DNA from: Paenarthrobacter aurescens
Lineage (GTDB): Bacteria > Actinomycetota > Actinomycetes > Actinomycetales > Micrococcaceae
Length of the DNA stretch: 64,000 nt
Assembly: GCF_025421775.1 (NCBI RefSeq)
Contig: NZ_JAOEFX010000011.1
Span: 124,001 to 188,000 of the forward strand
Reading direction: 5' to 3'
This document shows positions 1 through 9,377 of the stretch, piece by piece. The stretch's first letter is position 1, and the number at the start of each line of letters is the position of its first letter. Below the pieces are notes generated by a model. The model was given only the letters and a program-made list of their open reading frames with translations. It made no database searches and was not told where the DNA came from. Made by a program: the position numbers and the translations under genes.

Positions 1-146
1 GGCACATCCGGGGCAGGAATGCCCCATGGTCGTGCAGCGTTGTAGGAAGTAGCAGTCTCCCGCAGCCAAGCCGTGGCGCCCTATGGTGCCTTGCGCCGGT
101 GCTCCTGGAACGTCCCCCCGCTTTGTCATTGCGAAAGGAACACGCC

Positions 147-1085
147 GTGTTTGAACGGATATCCGGCTCCCTCCTGGACCCTGAATCGCTGTACGCGAGA
201 AACATAGAGACCTTCTACAGCCCCGAGCTCCGCGGGCTCAACATGGTGATGGGATTCACGGGCTTCGCCGATGCCGGTCATGTGGTCCGGCAGATCAACG
301 CTGAACTGTTGGACGAACTGGACGCCGAGGTTGTGGCAATGTTCGATGCCGACCAGCTCATCGACTACCGCTCCCGCCGGCCCCACATCAGCTTCGTCGA
401 AGACCATCTACAGGACTACCAGGCGCCAAAGCTCGGCTTGTACAAGCTGAACGACGGGCTCGGCCAGCCGTTCCTGCTGTTGGCCGGCTTCGAGCCCGAC
501 CTGCAGTGGGAGCGTTTCTCGCGGGCCGTCGTCGGGATTGTGGAAACACTCGACGTCAACCTGGTGACGTGGATCCATTCCATCCCCATGCCTGTGCCGC
601 ACACGCGGCCCGTTGGCGTCACGGTTCACGGCAACCAGCCCGACCTCATCGAGGGCATTTCCAGTTGGAAGCCCACGGTGGATGTTCCAGCGGCCATTGG
701 TCACATCCTTGAACTCCGGCTCACGGAAGCCGAACGCAACGTTGCCGGCTATGTCATCCATGTACCGCACTACCTCTCAGAAGCCGAATACCCCACGGCG
801 GCCGTTGCGGGCCTGGAGTACCTGGGTGCGGCGACGTCCCTCATGCTGCCCACGGACAGGCTTCGCGAAGCGGGGCGTGAGGTAGGCCGGCAAATCGCCG
901 AGCAGATCGAGGCCTCGGAAGAAGTGCAGGCAGTGGTCACGAATCTTGAGACGCGCTATGACGAGAAGTCCGAGGGCGTTGTCCGCCGCTCGCTGCTCGC
1001 CGACGAGAATGATGAACTGCCCAACGCAGAGGACATAGGTGCAGCCGTTGAGGCCTATTTGGCTCGTAAAGACTCGCCTCAATAA
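147..1085 (+). CDS. PAC2 family protein (proteasome-assembly-chaperone-like)
   Basis: A soluble 312-residue protein of the PAC2 family, which in actinobacteria is linked by homology to proteasome assembly chaperones; its biochemical role is not established. The N-terminal half carries the family-typical run from LRGLNMVMGFTGFADAGHV to the segment around YRSRRPHISF, and the C-terminal half has the charged helices of these proteins. I chose the GTG at 147 because GAAAGGAA lies about 7 nt before it; an in-frame upstream start at 99 would add a poorly conserved 16-residue leader. It stands alone on the plus strand, followed after 35 bp by an MFS gene with its own -10 box. Family assignment is confident, function is not. 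Confidence 0.85.
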   Translation: MFERISGSLLDPESLYARNIETFYSPELRGLNMVMGFTGFADAGHVVRQINAELLDELDAEVVAMFDADQLIDYRSRRPHISFVEDHLQDYQAPKLGLYKLNDGLGQPFLLLAGFEPDLQWERFSRAVVGIVETLDVNLVTWIHSIPMPVPHTRPVGVTVHGNQPDLIEGISSWKPTVDVPAAIGHILELRLTEAERNVAGYVIHVPHYLSEAEYPTAAVAGLEYLGAATSLMLPTDRLREAGREVGRQIAEQIEASEEVQAVVTNLETRYDEKSEGVVRRSLLADENDELPNAEDIGAAVEAYLARKDSPQ

Positions 1086-1108
1086 ATCATCTTTGAGGCG
1101 CCTGCAGG

Positions 1109-1114
1109 CATAAT
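1109..1114 (+). promoter_or_regulatory. -10 box of a probable leaderless MFS transcript
   Basis: CATAAT matches five of six bases of TATAAT and ends 6 nt before the GTG at 1121, so transcription would begin at or next to the start codon. No spaced Shine-Dalgarno sequence is present. Confidence 0.55.
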
Positions 1115-1120
1115 TAGGGG

Positions 1121-2485
1121 GTGAATGCTCCCCGCGCCTGGCTCATCTGGACGATCGGCGTGTTCGCCTACCTGGTTGCGGTGGCGCAGCGGACCTCCTT
1201 TGGTGTCGCGGGCCTGGAAGCCACGGAACGCTTCCACGCCAGCGCGTCGGCCATCTCCTTCTTTACGGTGCTTCAGCTGCTGGTATATGCCGGGCTGCAG
1301 ATTCCGGTCGGCGTACTGGTGGACAGATTCGGCTCACGCGCGATGGTGGCCGGTGGCGCCATATTGATGGGGCTGGGCCAGTTGCAGCTGGCCTTTGCGG
1401 ACAGTGTTCCCGGAGGCGTGTTGGGCCGTGTCCTTGTTGGTGCCGGCGATGCAATGACCTTCATCTCGGTCATCCGGCTGGTCCCGTTGTGGTTCGCGCC
1501 GGCCAAGGTCCCGCTGGTCACACAGCTCACCGGAATGTGTGGCCAACTGGGGCAACTCTTCAGTGTGGTCCCGTTTGCACTTCTTCTTCACGCCGCCGGA
1601 TGGACTCCGGCGTTCCTGACGTTGGCTGCCATGTCCGTGTTGGCCGTCGTCGTGGTCCTGGCGCTCCTGCGGGACGCGCCTCCGGGCCATCCGCCCAAGG
1701 AAACAGGCCAGGGCCTGAGGGCTACGGGCGTCTCTCTCTCGCGCGCCTGGAAACAACCCGGAACCCGTTTGGGGCTTTGGAGCCACTTCACCGTGCAGTT
1801 CAGCGGAAACCTCTTCGCCATGACCTGGGGTTACCCGTTCCTGCTCTCTGCGCAGGGCCTGGATGCCGGGACCGTCTCGGCGTTGATGGCATTGTTCGTG
1901 GCGACCGCCATCGTCGCCGGTCCTGGTTTTGGCCGCTTCGTATCCAAGCACCCCATGCGAAGATCTGCGATGGTTCTCCTGATCACCCTGGCCACCGCCT
2001 TGGCATGGGCCGCGGTGCTCCTTCTTCCCGAACGTGCACCGCTGTGGTTGCTGGTGATCCTTGTTGTGGTGCTGGCTGTGGGTGGACCCGGGTCAATGAT
2101 CGGCTTCGATTTCGCCCGGACGTTCAATCCGTCGCACCGGATCGGCACGGCGACCGGCATAGTCAATGTCGGCGGCTTCATTGCGGCACTCGTTGCCATC
2201 TATCTCATTGGCCTTGTGTTGGACCTTCTGAACGCCAGTGGTTTCTCCGGTGGTGACTTGTACGGCCTTGCACCATTCCGCATTGCCCTGAGCGTTCAGT
2301 TCGTGCTCCTTGGCCTCGGCACGGTCCTCATCCTCGTGACGCGGCGTAAAGTCCGCAGGCAGATGGCCGCGCAGGGGATCCACGTGGCGCCTTTGGTGGC
2401 GACCCTCGCCAAGCAGCGCCGTGAGCGGATCGAGCGGCGCCGCGCTGCGCGGTCTGATGCCGCGGGCGACCACCTCAACAGTTAG
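1121..2485 (+). CDS. MFS transporter, substrate unknown
   Basis: A 454-residue integral membrane protein with about 12 hydrophobic segments, the size and layout of a major facilitator superfamily permease. The MFS loop 2-3 signature is visible as GVLVDRFGSRAMVAGGAIL near residues 64-82. A basic cytoplasmic tail (repeated RR/ER near residues 430-445) ends the protein. The GTG start follows a -10-like CATAAT by 6 nt, so the message is probably leaderless. Neighbours (PAC2, DUF4192) do not suggest a substrate. Nothing in the sequence distinguishes sugar, metabolite or drug transport. Confidence 0.85.
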   Translation: MNAPRAWLIWTIGVFAYLVAVAQRTSFGVAGLEATERFHASASAISFFTVLQLLVYAGLQIPVGVLVDRFGSRAMVAGGAILMGLGQLQLAFADSVPGGVLGRVLVGAGDAMTFISVIRLVPLWFAPAKVPLVTQLTGMCGQLGQLFSVVPFALLLHAAGWTPAFLTLAAMSVLAVVVVLALLRDAPPGHPPKETGQGLRATGVSLSRAWKQPGTRLGLWSHFTVQFSGNLFAMTWGYPFLLSAQGLDAGTVSALMALFVATAIVAGPGFGRFVSKHPMRRSAMVLLITLATALAWAAVLLLPERAPLWLLVILVVVLAVGGPGSMIGFDFARTFNPSHRIGTATGIVNVGGFIAALVAIYLIGLVLDLLNASGFSGGDLYGLAPFRIALSVQFVLLGLGTVLILVTRRKVRRQMAAQGIHVAPLVATLAKQRRERIERRRAARSDAAGDHLNS

Positions 2486-2565
2486 TCCCGGAGTAGTCCC
2501 GGAGCTTTTCCACATAGCCATGATGGTCCCTGTTACGGTTGCCCGGCCTTGCGCAGGCTGTAACC

Positions 2566-3825
2566 ATGAATTCCAACAGAACGCTGAGCATCCACCAACC
2601 CGAAGACTTCCTTGGATACATCCCACACATGCTGGGCTATTGGCCCGAAGACAGCCTCGTCGCCATCACTCTGCAAGGCAAGGTTCTGGGTGCGACCCTT
2701 CGCGTGGACCTTCCGGCCGGGGGATCACAGCAGGCGCTTGACGCTTTCGCGGACCATGTCCGCAGCTATTTGATCGCCGATGAAGACGCCAATGGCGTGG
2801 TCCTTGCCGTCTACACTGATGCCGGCTGGACTGACGGCTCAGTAGTGCGGCAAACAATTCCCCTGTTGGAAGCCCTTGAACAAAGCCTGGATCAGGTTGA
2901 CCTGTCGGTTCGGGACGCATGGCTGGTCGGGTCCGAGTACTGGCGCGGGGCTTACTGTTCGGATGAAGAGTGTTGCCCGGATCCGGGTCTCCCGGTTGAC
3001 CGCATCAAAGACAGTCGCTTGAGCGCTGAGATGGTGTACCAAGGGAGCAGCATCGGGCCATCGCCGGCCAGCGGCTTCGGAAGACGGCGTCCGGCCATGC
3101 CTGCTGTGCTTGATTCCTCGGTACAAGAAGCGGAGTCCCGCTACGAGGGACGCCTTCTTGGCGGGTGGCGAAGTGAAGTGTGCCTGGATGCCGTCCTGGC
3201 TGTGTGGCAGCACGTGCTGGACAGCGGCGGACAACCTGCCGCCAAGCGGCCCGGAGCCGCCGCGGACGTCACGGGGTTCCTCAGGGCTACATTGAAGGTG
3301 CCGGCATGGCGGGATGCTGTGGCGGTCATGGCGGCCGCGGGCATTGAGTCCGCGAAGTCCGGCGCAGAAGCCTTTGGACTATTCACCGGAGATGAGTCGG
3401 ACAATCCGCCCTTCGACCCCCGCGAACTCGGCGTGCCAACGCCCGGAATTCCCACTCCAGCCATGGCGCCGACTGGTTCACCAGGGCCGGCGGATGCTTT
3501 TACCTATGGCGATGTGTTGTTGGGCATGCAGCCGGAGATGCCGCATTGGAGCCACCTTGATGTCCTGCATCATGTGCTGGCCGGGTTATGCGTTGATGAC
3601 GAGCCGGGGGAAGTGGCTGCAGCGGCGTGGACTCTCCGAGGCTGGATTTCCTGGTGCAAGGGGAGCGGTTCCATTGCCCACGCTTGCCTTACCCGGGCTG
3701 AGCTTGCCAATCCGGGCTACCGCTTGGCGGAACTCCTGAGTGAAATCCTGGGACAAGGAACCATTTGCGCCTGGGCCCGTCGCCCCGGCTCTGCTTGGCG
3801 CGGGTCCAGGAATGCGATCGTGTAG
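2566..3825 (+). CDS. DUF4192 domain-containing protein
   Basis: A 419-residue soluble protein whose start, with the segment FLGYIPHMLGYWPEDSLVAITL near residues 12-33, is characteristic of the actinobacterial DUF4192 family. The function of the family is unknown. The middle has a Cys-containing stretch (YCSDEECCPDPG near residues 134-145) and the C-terminal third holds a Trp-rich segment (AAAWTLRGWISWCKGSG) also usual for the family. The ATG at 2566 is preferred over a start 27 bp upstream because the conserved region begins directly after it. It lies just before sigA with about 245 bp between them. Confidence 0.82.
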   Translation: MNSNRTLSIHQPEDFLGYIPHMLGYWPEDSLVAITLQGKVLGATLRVDLPAGGSQQALDAFADHVRSYLIADEDANGVVLAVYTDAGWTDGSVVRQTIPLLEALEQSLDQVDLSVRDAWLVGSEYWRGAYCSDEECCPDPGLPVDRIKDSRLSAEMVYQGSSIGPSPASGFGRRRPAMPAVLDSSVQEAESRYEGRLLGGWRSEVCLDAVLAVWQHVLDSGGQPAAKRPGAAADVTGFLRATLKVPAWRDAVAVMAAAGIESAKSGAEAFGLFTGDESDNPPFDPRELGVPTPGIPTPAMAPTGSPGPADAFTYGDVLLGMQPEMPHWSHLDVLHHVLAGLCVDDEPGEVAAAAWTLRGWISWCKGSGSIAHACLTRAELANPGYRLAELLSEILGQGTICAWARRPGSAWRGSRNAIV

Positions 3826-4070
3826 CTCCCCGGGGATCCATCAGGCGTGGGATTCGCAAAACCGTGAGACAATGGATGCCGAGACCCGGTTGGGTCCGCG
3901 TTCGAATGCCTGAATTGGCCCGGAAACCGGGAACAATACAGTGTCGTCGGGAGTTCTACATAGTGACTCTGCAGACGGCGATCGCATTTGGAATTGATCG
4001 CGGACTTGACAGGGTCATAGTGGTGTTGCCCGTATGGCGATTCCACAGACCGCCGCTAGAAAGGTTTTCT

Positions 4071-5378
4071 GTGACCCCGTCTTCCGTCGAGAAGGAACCC
4101 GCCGCCGATCTGTCCGCTGAGGAAAAGAAGGCGGCCACATCGGCAAAGCGCGCAGCGACACGTGCTGCCAACAAGGCCTCAGAGGGTGACTCTGACAAGC
4201 CGGCACCCAAGAAGCGTGGACCCAAGCCCGGCGCGAAGGCCGCCGCTGAAGCCGCCAACAAGTCTTCTGGCTCTGACACCGAGGAAGCCAGTGCAGAGGA
4301 CGAAGACTTTGATCCCGCTGCAGCTGAAGAAGTCGAAGTCGGAGAAGATGACGCCGAGGACGGCGCAGCTGCCGCCAAGGACAAGCCTGCGCCTTCCGGC
4401 TCTGGTTTTGTGTACTCGGATGCTGATGACGACGACGCCCCTGTTCAGCAGGTCATGTCGGCGGGTGCTACAGCCGACCCCGTCAAGGACTACCTGAAGC
4501 AGATCGGTAAGGTTGCCCTGCTGAACGCTGAGCAGGAAGTCGATCTGGCGCTTCGTATTGAAGCAGGCCTCTTTGCAGAAGAAAAGATCAACGCCGACGA
4601 CGGATCCATGGATCCCAAGCTCAAGCGTGAGCTTGAGTTCGTCATCCATGATGGAAAGCGCGCCAAGAACCACCTGCTCGAAGCCAACCTGCGCCTTGTC
4701 GTTTCGCTGGCCAAGCGTTACACAGGCCGTGGCATGCTCTTCCTGGACTTGATCCAGGAAGGCAACCTGGGCCTTATCCGTGCGGTGGAGAAGTTCGACT
4801 ACACCAAGGGCTTCAAGTTCTCCACGTACGCTACGTGGTGGATCCGCCAGGCCATCACCCGCGCCATGGCCGATCAGGCCCGCACCATCCGTATTCCGGT
4901 GCACATGGTGGAAGTCATCAACAAGCTGGCTCGCGTTCAGCGGCAGATGCTTCAGGACCTCGGCCGCGAACCTACGCCGGAAGAACTGGCGTTGGAGCTC
5001 GACATGACGCCCGAGAAGGTCGTTGAGGTCCAGAAGTACGGCCGTGAGCCGATTTCGCTCCACACCCCGCTTGGCGAGGACGGCGACTCTGAGTTCGGCG
5101 ACTTGATCGAGGATTCAGAAGCTGTCGTTCCGGCCGACGCCGTCAGCTTCACGCTCCTGCAGGAGCAGCTGCATTCCGTCCTGGATACTCTGTCCGAGCG
5201 CGAGGCTGGTGTTGTAGCCATGCGTTTCGGCCTGACCGATGGACAGCCGAAGACTTTAGACGAAATCGGCAAGGTCTACGGAGTCACGCGTGAGCGTATC
5301 CGCCAGATCGAATCAAAGACCATGTCCAAGCTGCGGCACCCGTCCCGCTCCCAGGTCCTGCGGGACTACCTGGACTAA
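4071..5378 (+). CDS. sigA: RNA polymerase primary sigma factor SigA (HrdB/RpoD type)
   Basis: The housekeeping sigma-70 factor, directing core RNA polymerase to most promoters. The 435-residue protein opens with a low-complexity Lys/Ala/Glu/Asp tail of about 140 residues (variable region 1.1), then region 1.2 (DPVKDYLKQIG), region 2 with the -10-binding helix (KFSTYATWWIRQAITRAMADQ), region 3, and region 4 with the -35-binding helix-turn-helix (TLDEIGKVYGVTRERIRQIE). The GTG at 4071 follows AGAAAGG by 6 nt and gives the usual length; in-frame upstream codons lack homology to the family. A strong hairpin terminator follows the stop. Location beside a type IIA topoisomerase gene is common in actinobacteria. 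Confidence 0.96.
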   Translation: MTPSSVEKEPAADLSAEEKKAATSAKRAATRAANKASEGDSDKPAPKKRGPKPGAKAAAEAANKSSGSDTEEASAEDEDFDPAAAEEVEVGEDDAEDGAAAAKDKPAPSGSGFVYSDADDDDAPVQQVMSAGATADPVKDYLKQIGKVALLNAEQEVDLALRIEAGLFAEEKINADDGSMDPKLKRELEFVIHDGKRAKNHLLEANLRLVVSLAKRYTGRGMLFLDLIQEGNLGLIRAVEKFDYTKGFKFSTYATWWIRQAITRAMADQARTIRIPVHMVEVINKLARVQRQMLQDLGREPTPEELALELDMTPEKVVEVQKYGREPISLHTPLGEDGDSEFGDLIEDSEAVVPADAVSFTLLQEQLHSVLDTLSEREAGVVAMRFGLTDGQPKTLDEIGKVYGVTRERIRQIESKTMSKLRHPSRSQVLRDYLD

Positions 5379-5397
5379 ACGTTCACAGCATGTACTG

Positions 5398-5438
5398 AAG
5401 CGGCCCAGTCGGATGATCTCCGGCTGGGCCGCTTTTGG
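5398..5438 (+). terminator. Rho-independent terminator after sigA
   Basis: An 11-bp perfect stem (AAGCGGCCCAG / CTGGGCCGCTT) with a further CGG/CCG pairing inside, closing on TTTT. It starts 19 nt after the sigA stop codon. Confidence 0.85.
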
Positions 5439-5480
5439 CTGGAGTCGCCAGGTAGACGTTGGGGCCGTGAACAAACGAAA

Positions 5481-5510
5481 CAAGGCTCCTCCCGATGGGG
5501 AGGAGCCTTG
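5481..5510 (-). terminator. Terminator of the DUF7455 gene
   Basis: A 13-bp perfect stem (CAAGGCTCCTCCC with its complement) around a 4-nt loop. Read on the minus strand it is followed by TTTCGTTT, so it best fits termination of the minus-strand gene that ends at 5556. Confidence 0.8.
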
Positions 5511-5555
5511 CTACTTGTTCAAAAGGGGTTTCCGGACCTTGCCGGGTTGCCCTGC

Positions 5556-5777
5556 CTAGTCGACGGGGACGGTTGCCCTCTCGTTGAGGCGCTCGGTCTC
5601 ATCGTGCCAGTCGGAAGTCATGGGCCGAAGCGTAGCTTCAACTGCACGTGCGTGGTGGCCACAGAAAAGCAGCTCACCGCCGGAGGACTCGAGTACAACG
5701 CGGACGTACGCCTGGGCTCCGCAACGGTCACAGCGGTCAGCTGCGTTCAGCGTGCGGTCTGCAACTGCTGTTGTCAT
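5556..5777 (-). CDS. DUF7455 family small zinc-ribbon-like protein
   Basis: A 73-residue protein carrying CDRCGAQAYV (Cys16, Cys19) and LFCGHHA (Cys39, His41, His42), a pattern that could bind one zinc ion. Proteins of this type sit between the main sigma factor and a topoisomerase gene in many actinobacteria; their role is unknown. The ATG at 5777 is supported by AAGGAGG 7 nt upstream, whereas an in-frame ATG at 5834 has no ribosome-binding site and would add a hydrophobic leader unlike the family. It is transcribed against both neighbours and has its own terminator. Confidence 0.85.
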   Translation of the reverse strand: MTTAVADRTLNAADRCDRCGAQAYVRVVLESSGGELLFCGHHARAVEATLRPMTSDWHDETERLNERATVPVD

Positions 5778-5946
5778 GTCGGCCTCCTTAGTAGTTCTGT
5801 ACATCCATATAACCAGCATTCGACGCAGATCCATGGCAAGGATGGGTCACTTTCGCTGTCCGCGTATCACATGTGCGTAACGTAACTTTGCTGGTTGCGT
5901 CCGTCAGGGTGTGGCAACCGCTGCCCACCGGCCTTCGCGGCTAGCC

Positions 5947-5952
5947 TAGTAT
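5947..5952 (+). promoter_or_regulatory. Candidate -10 box of parE
   Basis: TAGTAT fits the TANNNT core of actinobacterial -10 elements and lies 81 nt before the parE start. The -35 region is poor. The 5778-6033 interval also contains the start region of the divergent DUF7455 gene; I see no other feature in it. Confidence 0.35.
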
Positions 5953-6033
5953 GGGCAGTGTTTGCCTTGAATTACCAGCGAAATTACGGCTGGGAAACAC
6001 CCCTGAGATATACCCCGAAGGAGCACACCGCGA

Positions 6034-8142
6034 GTGGCACCGAGTTCTGAATACAACGCCCGGCACCTGTCTGTACTTGAGGGCCTGGAAGCCGTCCGCA
6101 AGCGCCCGGGCATGTACATCGGCTCCACGGACTCCCGCGGCCTCATGCACTGCTTGTGGGAAATCATCGACAACGCCGTTGATGAAGCTTTGGCGGGCTT
6201 CGGCCACGACATCAAAGTGATCCTGCACGCTGACAACTCAGTGGAAATTCATGACGACGGACGCGGAATACCCGTGGACGTGGAGCCCAAGACGGGACTC
6301 TCCGGCGTCGAAGTCGTCTTCACCAAGCTCCATGCGGGCGGCAAGTTCGGCGGAGGCTCCTACACGGCGTCGGGTGGCCTGCACGGTGTTGGTGCGTCCG
6401 TGGTCAACGCTCTTTCCAGCCGTCTTGACGTGCAGGTGGATCGCGGAAGCAAGACCTACCAAATGTCGTTCCGTCGCGGCGAACCTGGTCGGTTCGTGGA
6501 TTCGGGATCAAAGCCCGGACCGGACGCACCGTTTGAGCCGTTTGTTGAGAATTCGGTGTTGGACGTGGTGGGCAAGGCGAAGCGTGGCGTCACCGGAACC
6601 CGCGTTCGTTACTGGGCGGACCGGCAGATTTTCACGCCTGATGCGAAATTCTCCTATGACGATCTGGCTGCACGCGCGCGCCAGACGTCATTCCTTGTGC
6701 CGGGCCTGAAGATTACGGTTCGCGATGAGCGCAAGCTGGCCGGTACGCCAGGGGAGGGCGGTGCCCACGAGGAAGTGTTCCACCATGACGGCGGCATCTC
6801 GGAGTTCGTTGAATTCCTGGCTGCAGACGCCGGCGTGACGGACGTTTGGCGTCTTCACGGTTCCGGGAAATTCAAGGAAACCGTTCCGGTCCTCGATGAG
6901 AACGGGCATAGCAAGATCGCTGAAGTCGAACGCGATTGCGAGGTGGATATTGCCCTGCGTTGGGGCATTGGCTACGAGACCACCATGCGCAGCTTCGTTA
7001 ACATCATCGCTACGCCCAAGGGTGGCACGCACCAGTCCGGCTTTGAGGCCGCCCTGTTGAAGACCTTCCGTAAGGCCGTGGAAACAAATGCCCGCAAGTT
7101 GAAGGCCGGCAACGACAAGATTGAGAAGGACGATATCCTCGCCGGCTTGACCGCCGTGCTGACTGTCCGGCTTGCGGAGCCGCAATTCGAGGGGCAGACC
7201 AAGGAAATCCTGGGCACCTCGGCGGTCCGGGCCATTGTTGCGAAGGTGGTTGAAAAGGAAATCACCGGGAGACTGAATTCAGCCAACCGTAACGACAAGG
7301 CCCAATCAGCGCTGCTTCTGGAAAAGATGGTCAGCGAAATGAAGTCGCGCATCTCGGCGCGCGTCCATAAGGAAACCCAGCGCCGCAAGAACGCGTTGGA
7401 AACGTCGTCAATGCCAACCAAGCTTGCAGACTGCCGCACCGACGACGTTGCACGATCAGAACTGTTCATTGTGGAGGGCGACTCGGCGCTCGGTACCGCA
7501 AAGCTTGCCCGTTCCTCCGACTTCCAGGCCCTGCTGCCCATTCGCGGAAAGATCCTGAACGTGCAAAAGGCTTCGGTGGGGGACATGCTCTCCAACGCTG
7601 AGTGCGCCGCTTTGATCCAAGTGGTCGGGGCAGGTTCTGGCCGGAGTTTCGACATAGACGCTGCCCGATACGGCAAGGTCATCCTCATGACCGACGCCGA
7701 CGTCGATGGCGCGCACATCCGTACCCTGCTGTTGACGCTGTTCTTCCGCTATATGCGGCCCATGGTCGAGGCCGGCCGTGTCTTTGCGGCCGTTCCGCCC
7801 TTGCACCGCGTGGAAGTTATCAACCCGGGCCAAAAGGCCAACGAGATGATCTACACCTACTCAGAGGCTGAACTCCACGTGCTTCTCGGCAACCTTGCCA
7901 AGGAAGGCAAGCGCTATAAAGAACCCATCCAGCGGTACAAAGGCCTGGGCGAAATGGACGCCCAGCAACTGGCTGAGACCACCATGGATCCACGGCACAG
8001 GACCCTGCGGAAGGTGGGCATTGAAAGCGCACAGCGTGCGGAGGAAGTGTTCGACCTTCTGATGGGTTCGGATGTGGCACCGCGCAAGGAATTCATCATT
8101 GCAGGTGCGGCCACCCTGGACCGGGAGCGCATCGACGCTTAG
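6034..8142 (+). CDS. parE: Type IIA DNA topoisomerase subunit B (topoisomerase IV ParE)
   Basis: ATPase subunit of a type IIA topoisomerase that unlinks daughter chromosomes with ParC. The 702-residue protein has the GHKL ATPase motifs (EIIDNAVDEAL near residue 44, DDGRGIPVD near 73, GGLHGVGASVVN near 114), the transducer domain, and the TOPRIM domain with EGDSALG near 484 and DADVDGAHIR near 554. The GTG start is preceded by GAAGGAG at about 10 nt. I name it ParE rather than GyrB because the partner encoded at 22393-19874 lacks a canonical GyrA box; a separate gyrBA pair would be expected near the origin, outside this window. Its stop overlaps the stop of the convergent MFS gene. Confidence 0.88.
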   Translation: MAPSSEYNARHLSVLEGLEAVRKRPGMYIGSTDSRGLMHCLWEIIDNAVDEALAGFGHDIKVILHADNSVEIHDDGRGIPVDVEPKTGLSGVEVVFTKLHAGGKFGGGSYTASGGLHGVGASVVNALSSRLDVQVDRGSKTYQMSFRRGEPGRFVDSGSKPGPDAPFEPFVENSVLDVVGKAKRGVTGTRVRYWADRQIFTPDAKFSYDDLAARARQTSFLVPGLKITVRDERKLAGTPGEGGAHEEVFHHDGGISEFVEFLAADAGVTDVWRLHGSGKFKETVPVLDENGHSKIAEVERDCEVDIALRWGIGYETTMRSFVNIIATPKGGTHQSGFEAALLKTFRKAVETNARKLKAGNDKIEKDDILAGLTAVLTVRLAEPQFEGQTKEILGTSAVRAIVAKVVEKEITGRLNSANRNDKAQSALLLEKMVSEMKSRISARVHKETQRRKNALETSSMPTKLADCRTDDVARSELFIVEGDSALGTAKLARSSDFQALLPIRGKILNVQKASVGDMLSNAECAALIQVVGAGSGRSFDIDAARYGKVILMTDADVDGAHIRTLLLTLFFRYMRPMVEAGRVFAAVPPLHRVEVINPGQKANEMIYTYSEAELHVLLGNLAKEGKRYKEPIQRYKGLGEMDAQQLAETTMDPRHRTLRKVGIESAQRAEEVFDLLMGSDVAPRKEFIIAGAATLDRERIDA

Positions 8143-9344
8143 CGCTGGGGTGGCGCCGGGGCCTGCTTTGAGGGCGTGGCGTTGGCCGCGGGGGCGGCGA
8201 ATGCCGCCGCTCCCACCACTGCTGCCAAGGCGCCGAGTCCCCAGGGCAGGCCCGCGGCGAGGGCAACTCCGCCCACCAGCAAAGGGCCCCCGGCATCACC
8301 GAGTTCGCGTCCGAGTTCTGCGGAGCCCATGGTTCGCCCCAGTCGATCTGCTGGTGTTGAGTCCGCCAGGTGGGCAAACGCAAGGGGCGTAGCCACCCCT
8401 ATTCCCAGGCCGATGAGGATGGCGGCGATGTAGATCCAGCCGGCACCCGGCAAGACGCCGGCCATGAGGCTTCCGAGTGCGATGGCGATCAAACCGGCCA
8501 CCATGCCAGGCCTGTCGGCAAGCACGCCACGATCAAGTAGCGTACCGATGCGGGGCTGTACCAGGGAAGAAGCCACGGCCAGCACAGTCACAACTGCTAC
8601 GCTCCCGGCTGTGCCGAGGCCTTCCCGGGCTGCCAAGGCCGGAAGGAATCCAACCGCTGCCCCAAGCGCTCCTGTGGCAGCGGCCAGCACCGTTGTGGGT
8701 CCAAGGAACGACCTTTCGGTGCTTTGCCGCCAGACGTCCAGGATGGTGTACCTCGGGCGGGGGAGTGGATGCAGGTGCGGTACGGAAGCAGCAGCCCAGG
8801 CAGCAACCGCCACGCCTAAGGCAGCCAGGATCCCGAACAGAAGTTCGAAGCCACCAGCCAGGATCGCCAGGGCTCCCAGCAGCGGGCCGATCGCGTAGCC
8901 CAGGCCCTTCCACGAGCCGTAGCGTCCGAAGTAGTGGCCGGTCTTCTTGCCCGCGAGTCGAGCCACGCTGGCGGAGGACGCCGGAGAAAATGCCGAGGCT
9001 GCCATCCCTTGGCCCAGGCGCGCTGCGGCGAGCATCGCGGGCTGATCGGCCCAAAGACCAATGAGCGAGGCGGCTGAGAAGCCCAGGAGACCGCCCACGA
9101 TAACCGGCTTCGGCCCGATGCGGTCGCTCAGGGCGCCGAACACGGGTTTGAGGAACACCTCGGCAATGTCGTACAGCGCCAACAGGATGCCCAGCCCGAG
9201 GAGGCTCAGTCCAATGTCGGCACTCTCTGCTCCGAGCCCCGCTGCGACAGCGTGGGCGCCAAAGGCCGTGGTGAAACCCGCAGCGTAGAGTGGCCAACGC
9301 TGACGGGCGGGAAATGAAGAGGATCTGGCTTCTGTGGCTTTCAC
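8139..9344 (-). CDS. MFS transporter divergent from a ChrB-N gene
   Basis: A roughly 401-residue major facilitator permease with about 12 membrane segments and the loop signature FGALSDRIGPKPVIVGGLLG. It is divergent from a ChrB-N-like gene, and the two share a palindromic promoter. In chromate-resistant Arthrobacter a MFS gene has been described near chrB-type genes (recalled, not checked), so export linked to metal or oxyanion stress is possible but unproven. The second GTG (9344) is preferred over 9350: the -10-like TACATT ends 6 nt before 9344 but directly abuts 9350. Its stop codon overlaps that of parE tail to tail. Confidence 0.82.
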   Translation of the reverse strand: MKATEARSSSFPARQRWPLYAAGFTTAFGAHAVAAGLGAESADIGLSLLGLGILLALYDIAEVFLKPVFGALSDRIGPKPVIVGGLLGFSAASLIGLWADQPAMLAAARLGQGMAASAFSPASSASVARLAGKKTGHYFGRYGSWKGLGYAIGPLLGALAILAGGFELLFGILAALGVAVAAWAAASVPHLHPLPRPRYTILDVWRQSTERSFLGPTTVLAAATGALGAAVGFLPALAAREGLGTAGSVAVVTVLAVASSLVQPRIGTLLDRGVLADRPGMVAGLIAIALGSLMAGVLPGAGWIYIAAILIGLGIGVATPLAFAHLADSTPADRLGRTMGSAELGRELGDAGGPLLVGGVALAAGLPWGLGALAAVVGAAAFAAPAANATPSKQAPAPPQR

Positions 9345-9350
9345 GCTCAC

Positions 9351-9370
9351 AATGTAACAGCTGCTACATT
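9351..9370. promoter_or_regulatory. 20-bp palindrome carrying both divergent -10 boxes
   Basis: AATGTAACAGCTGCTACATT is an inverted repeat with one mismatched pair. Its right end, TACATT (9365-9370), lies 7 nt before the ChrB-N GTG at 9378; its left end read on the minus strand, also TACATT, lies 6 nt before the MFS GTG at 9344. Any protein bound here would cover both promoters. Confidence 0.7.
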
Positions 9371-9377
9371 CAAGATT

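Noticed and set aside
10..25. Hairpin GGGGCA-GGAA-TGCCCC at the window start
   Set aside because: It could end an upstream gene, but the stem is 6 bp, no T-run follows and the gene before it is outside the window.
4006..4011. TTGACA as the sigA -35 element
   Set aside because: No acceptable -10 hexamer lies 16-19 bp downstream; the best sequences there are CCCGTA and CCGTAT.
5556..5834. Longer DUF7455 product starting at 5834
   Set aside because: No ribosome-binding site there, whereas AAGGAGG precedes the ATG at 5777 where family similarity begins.
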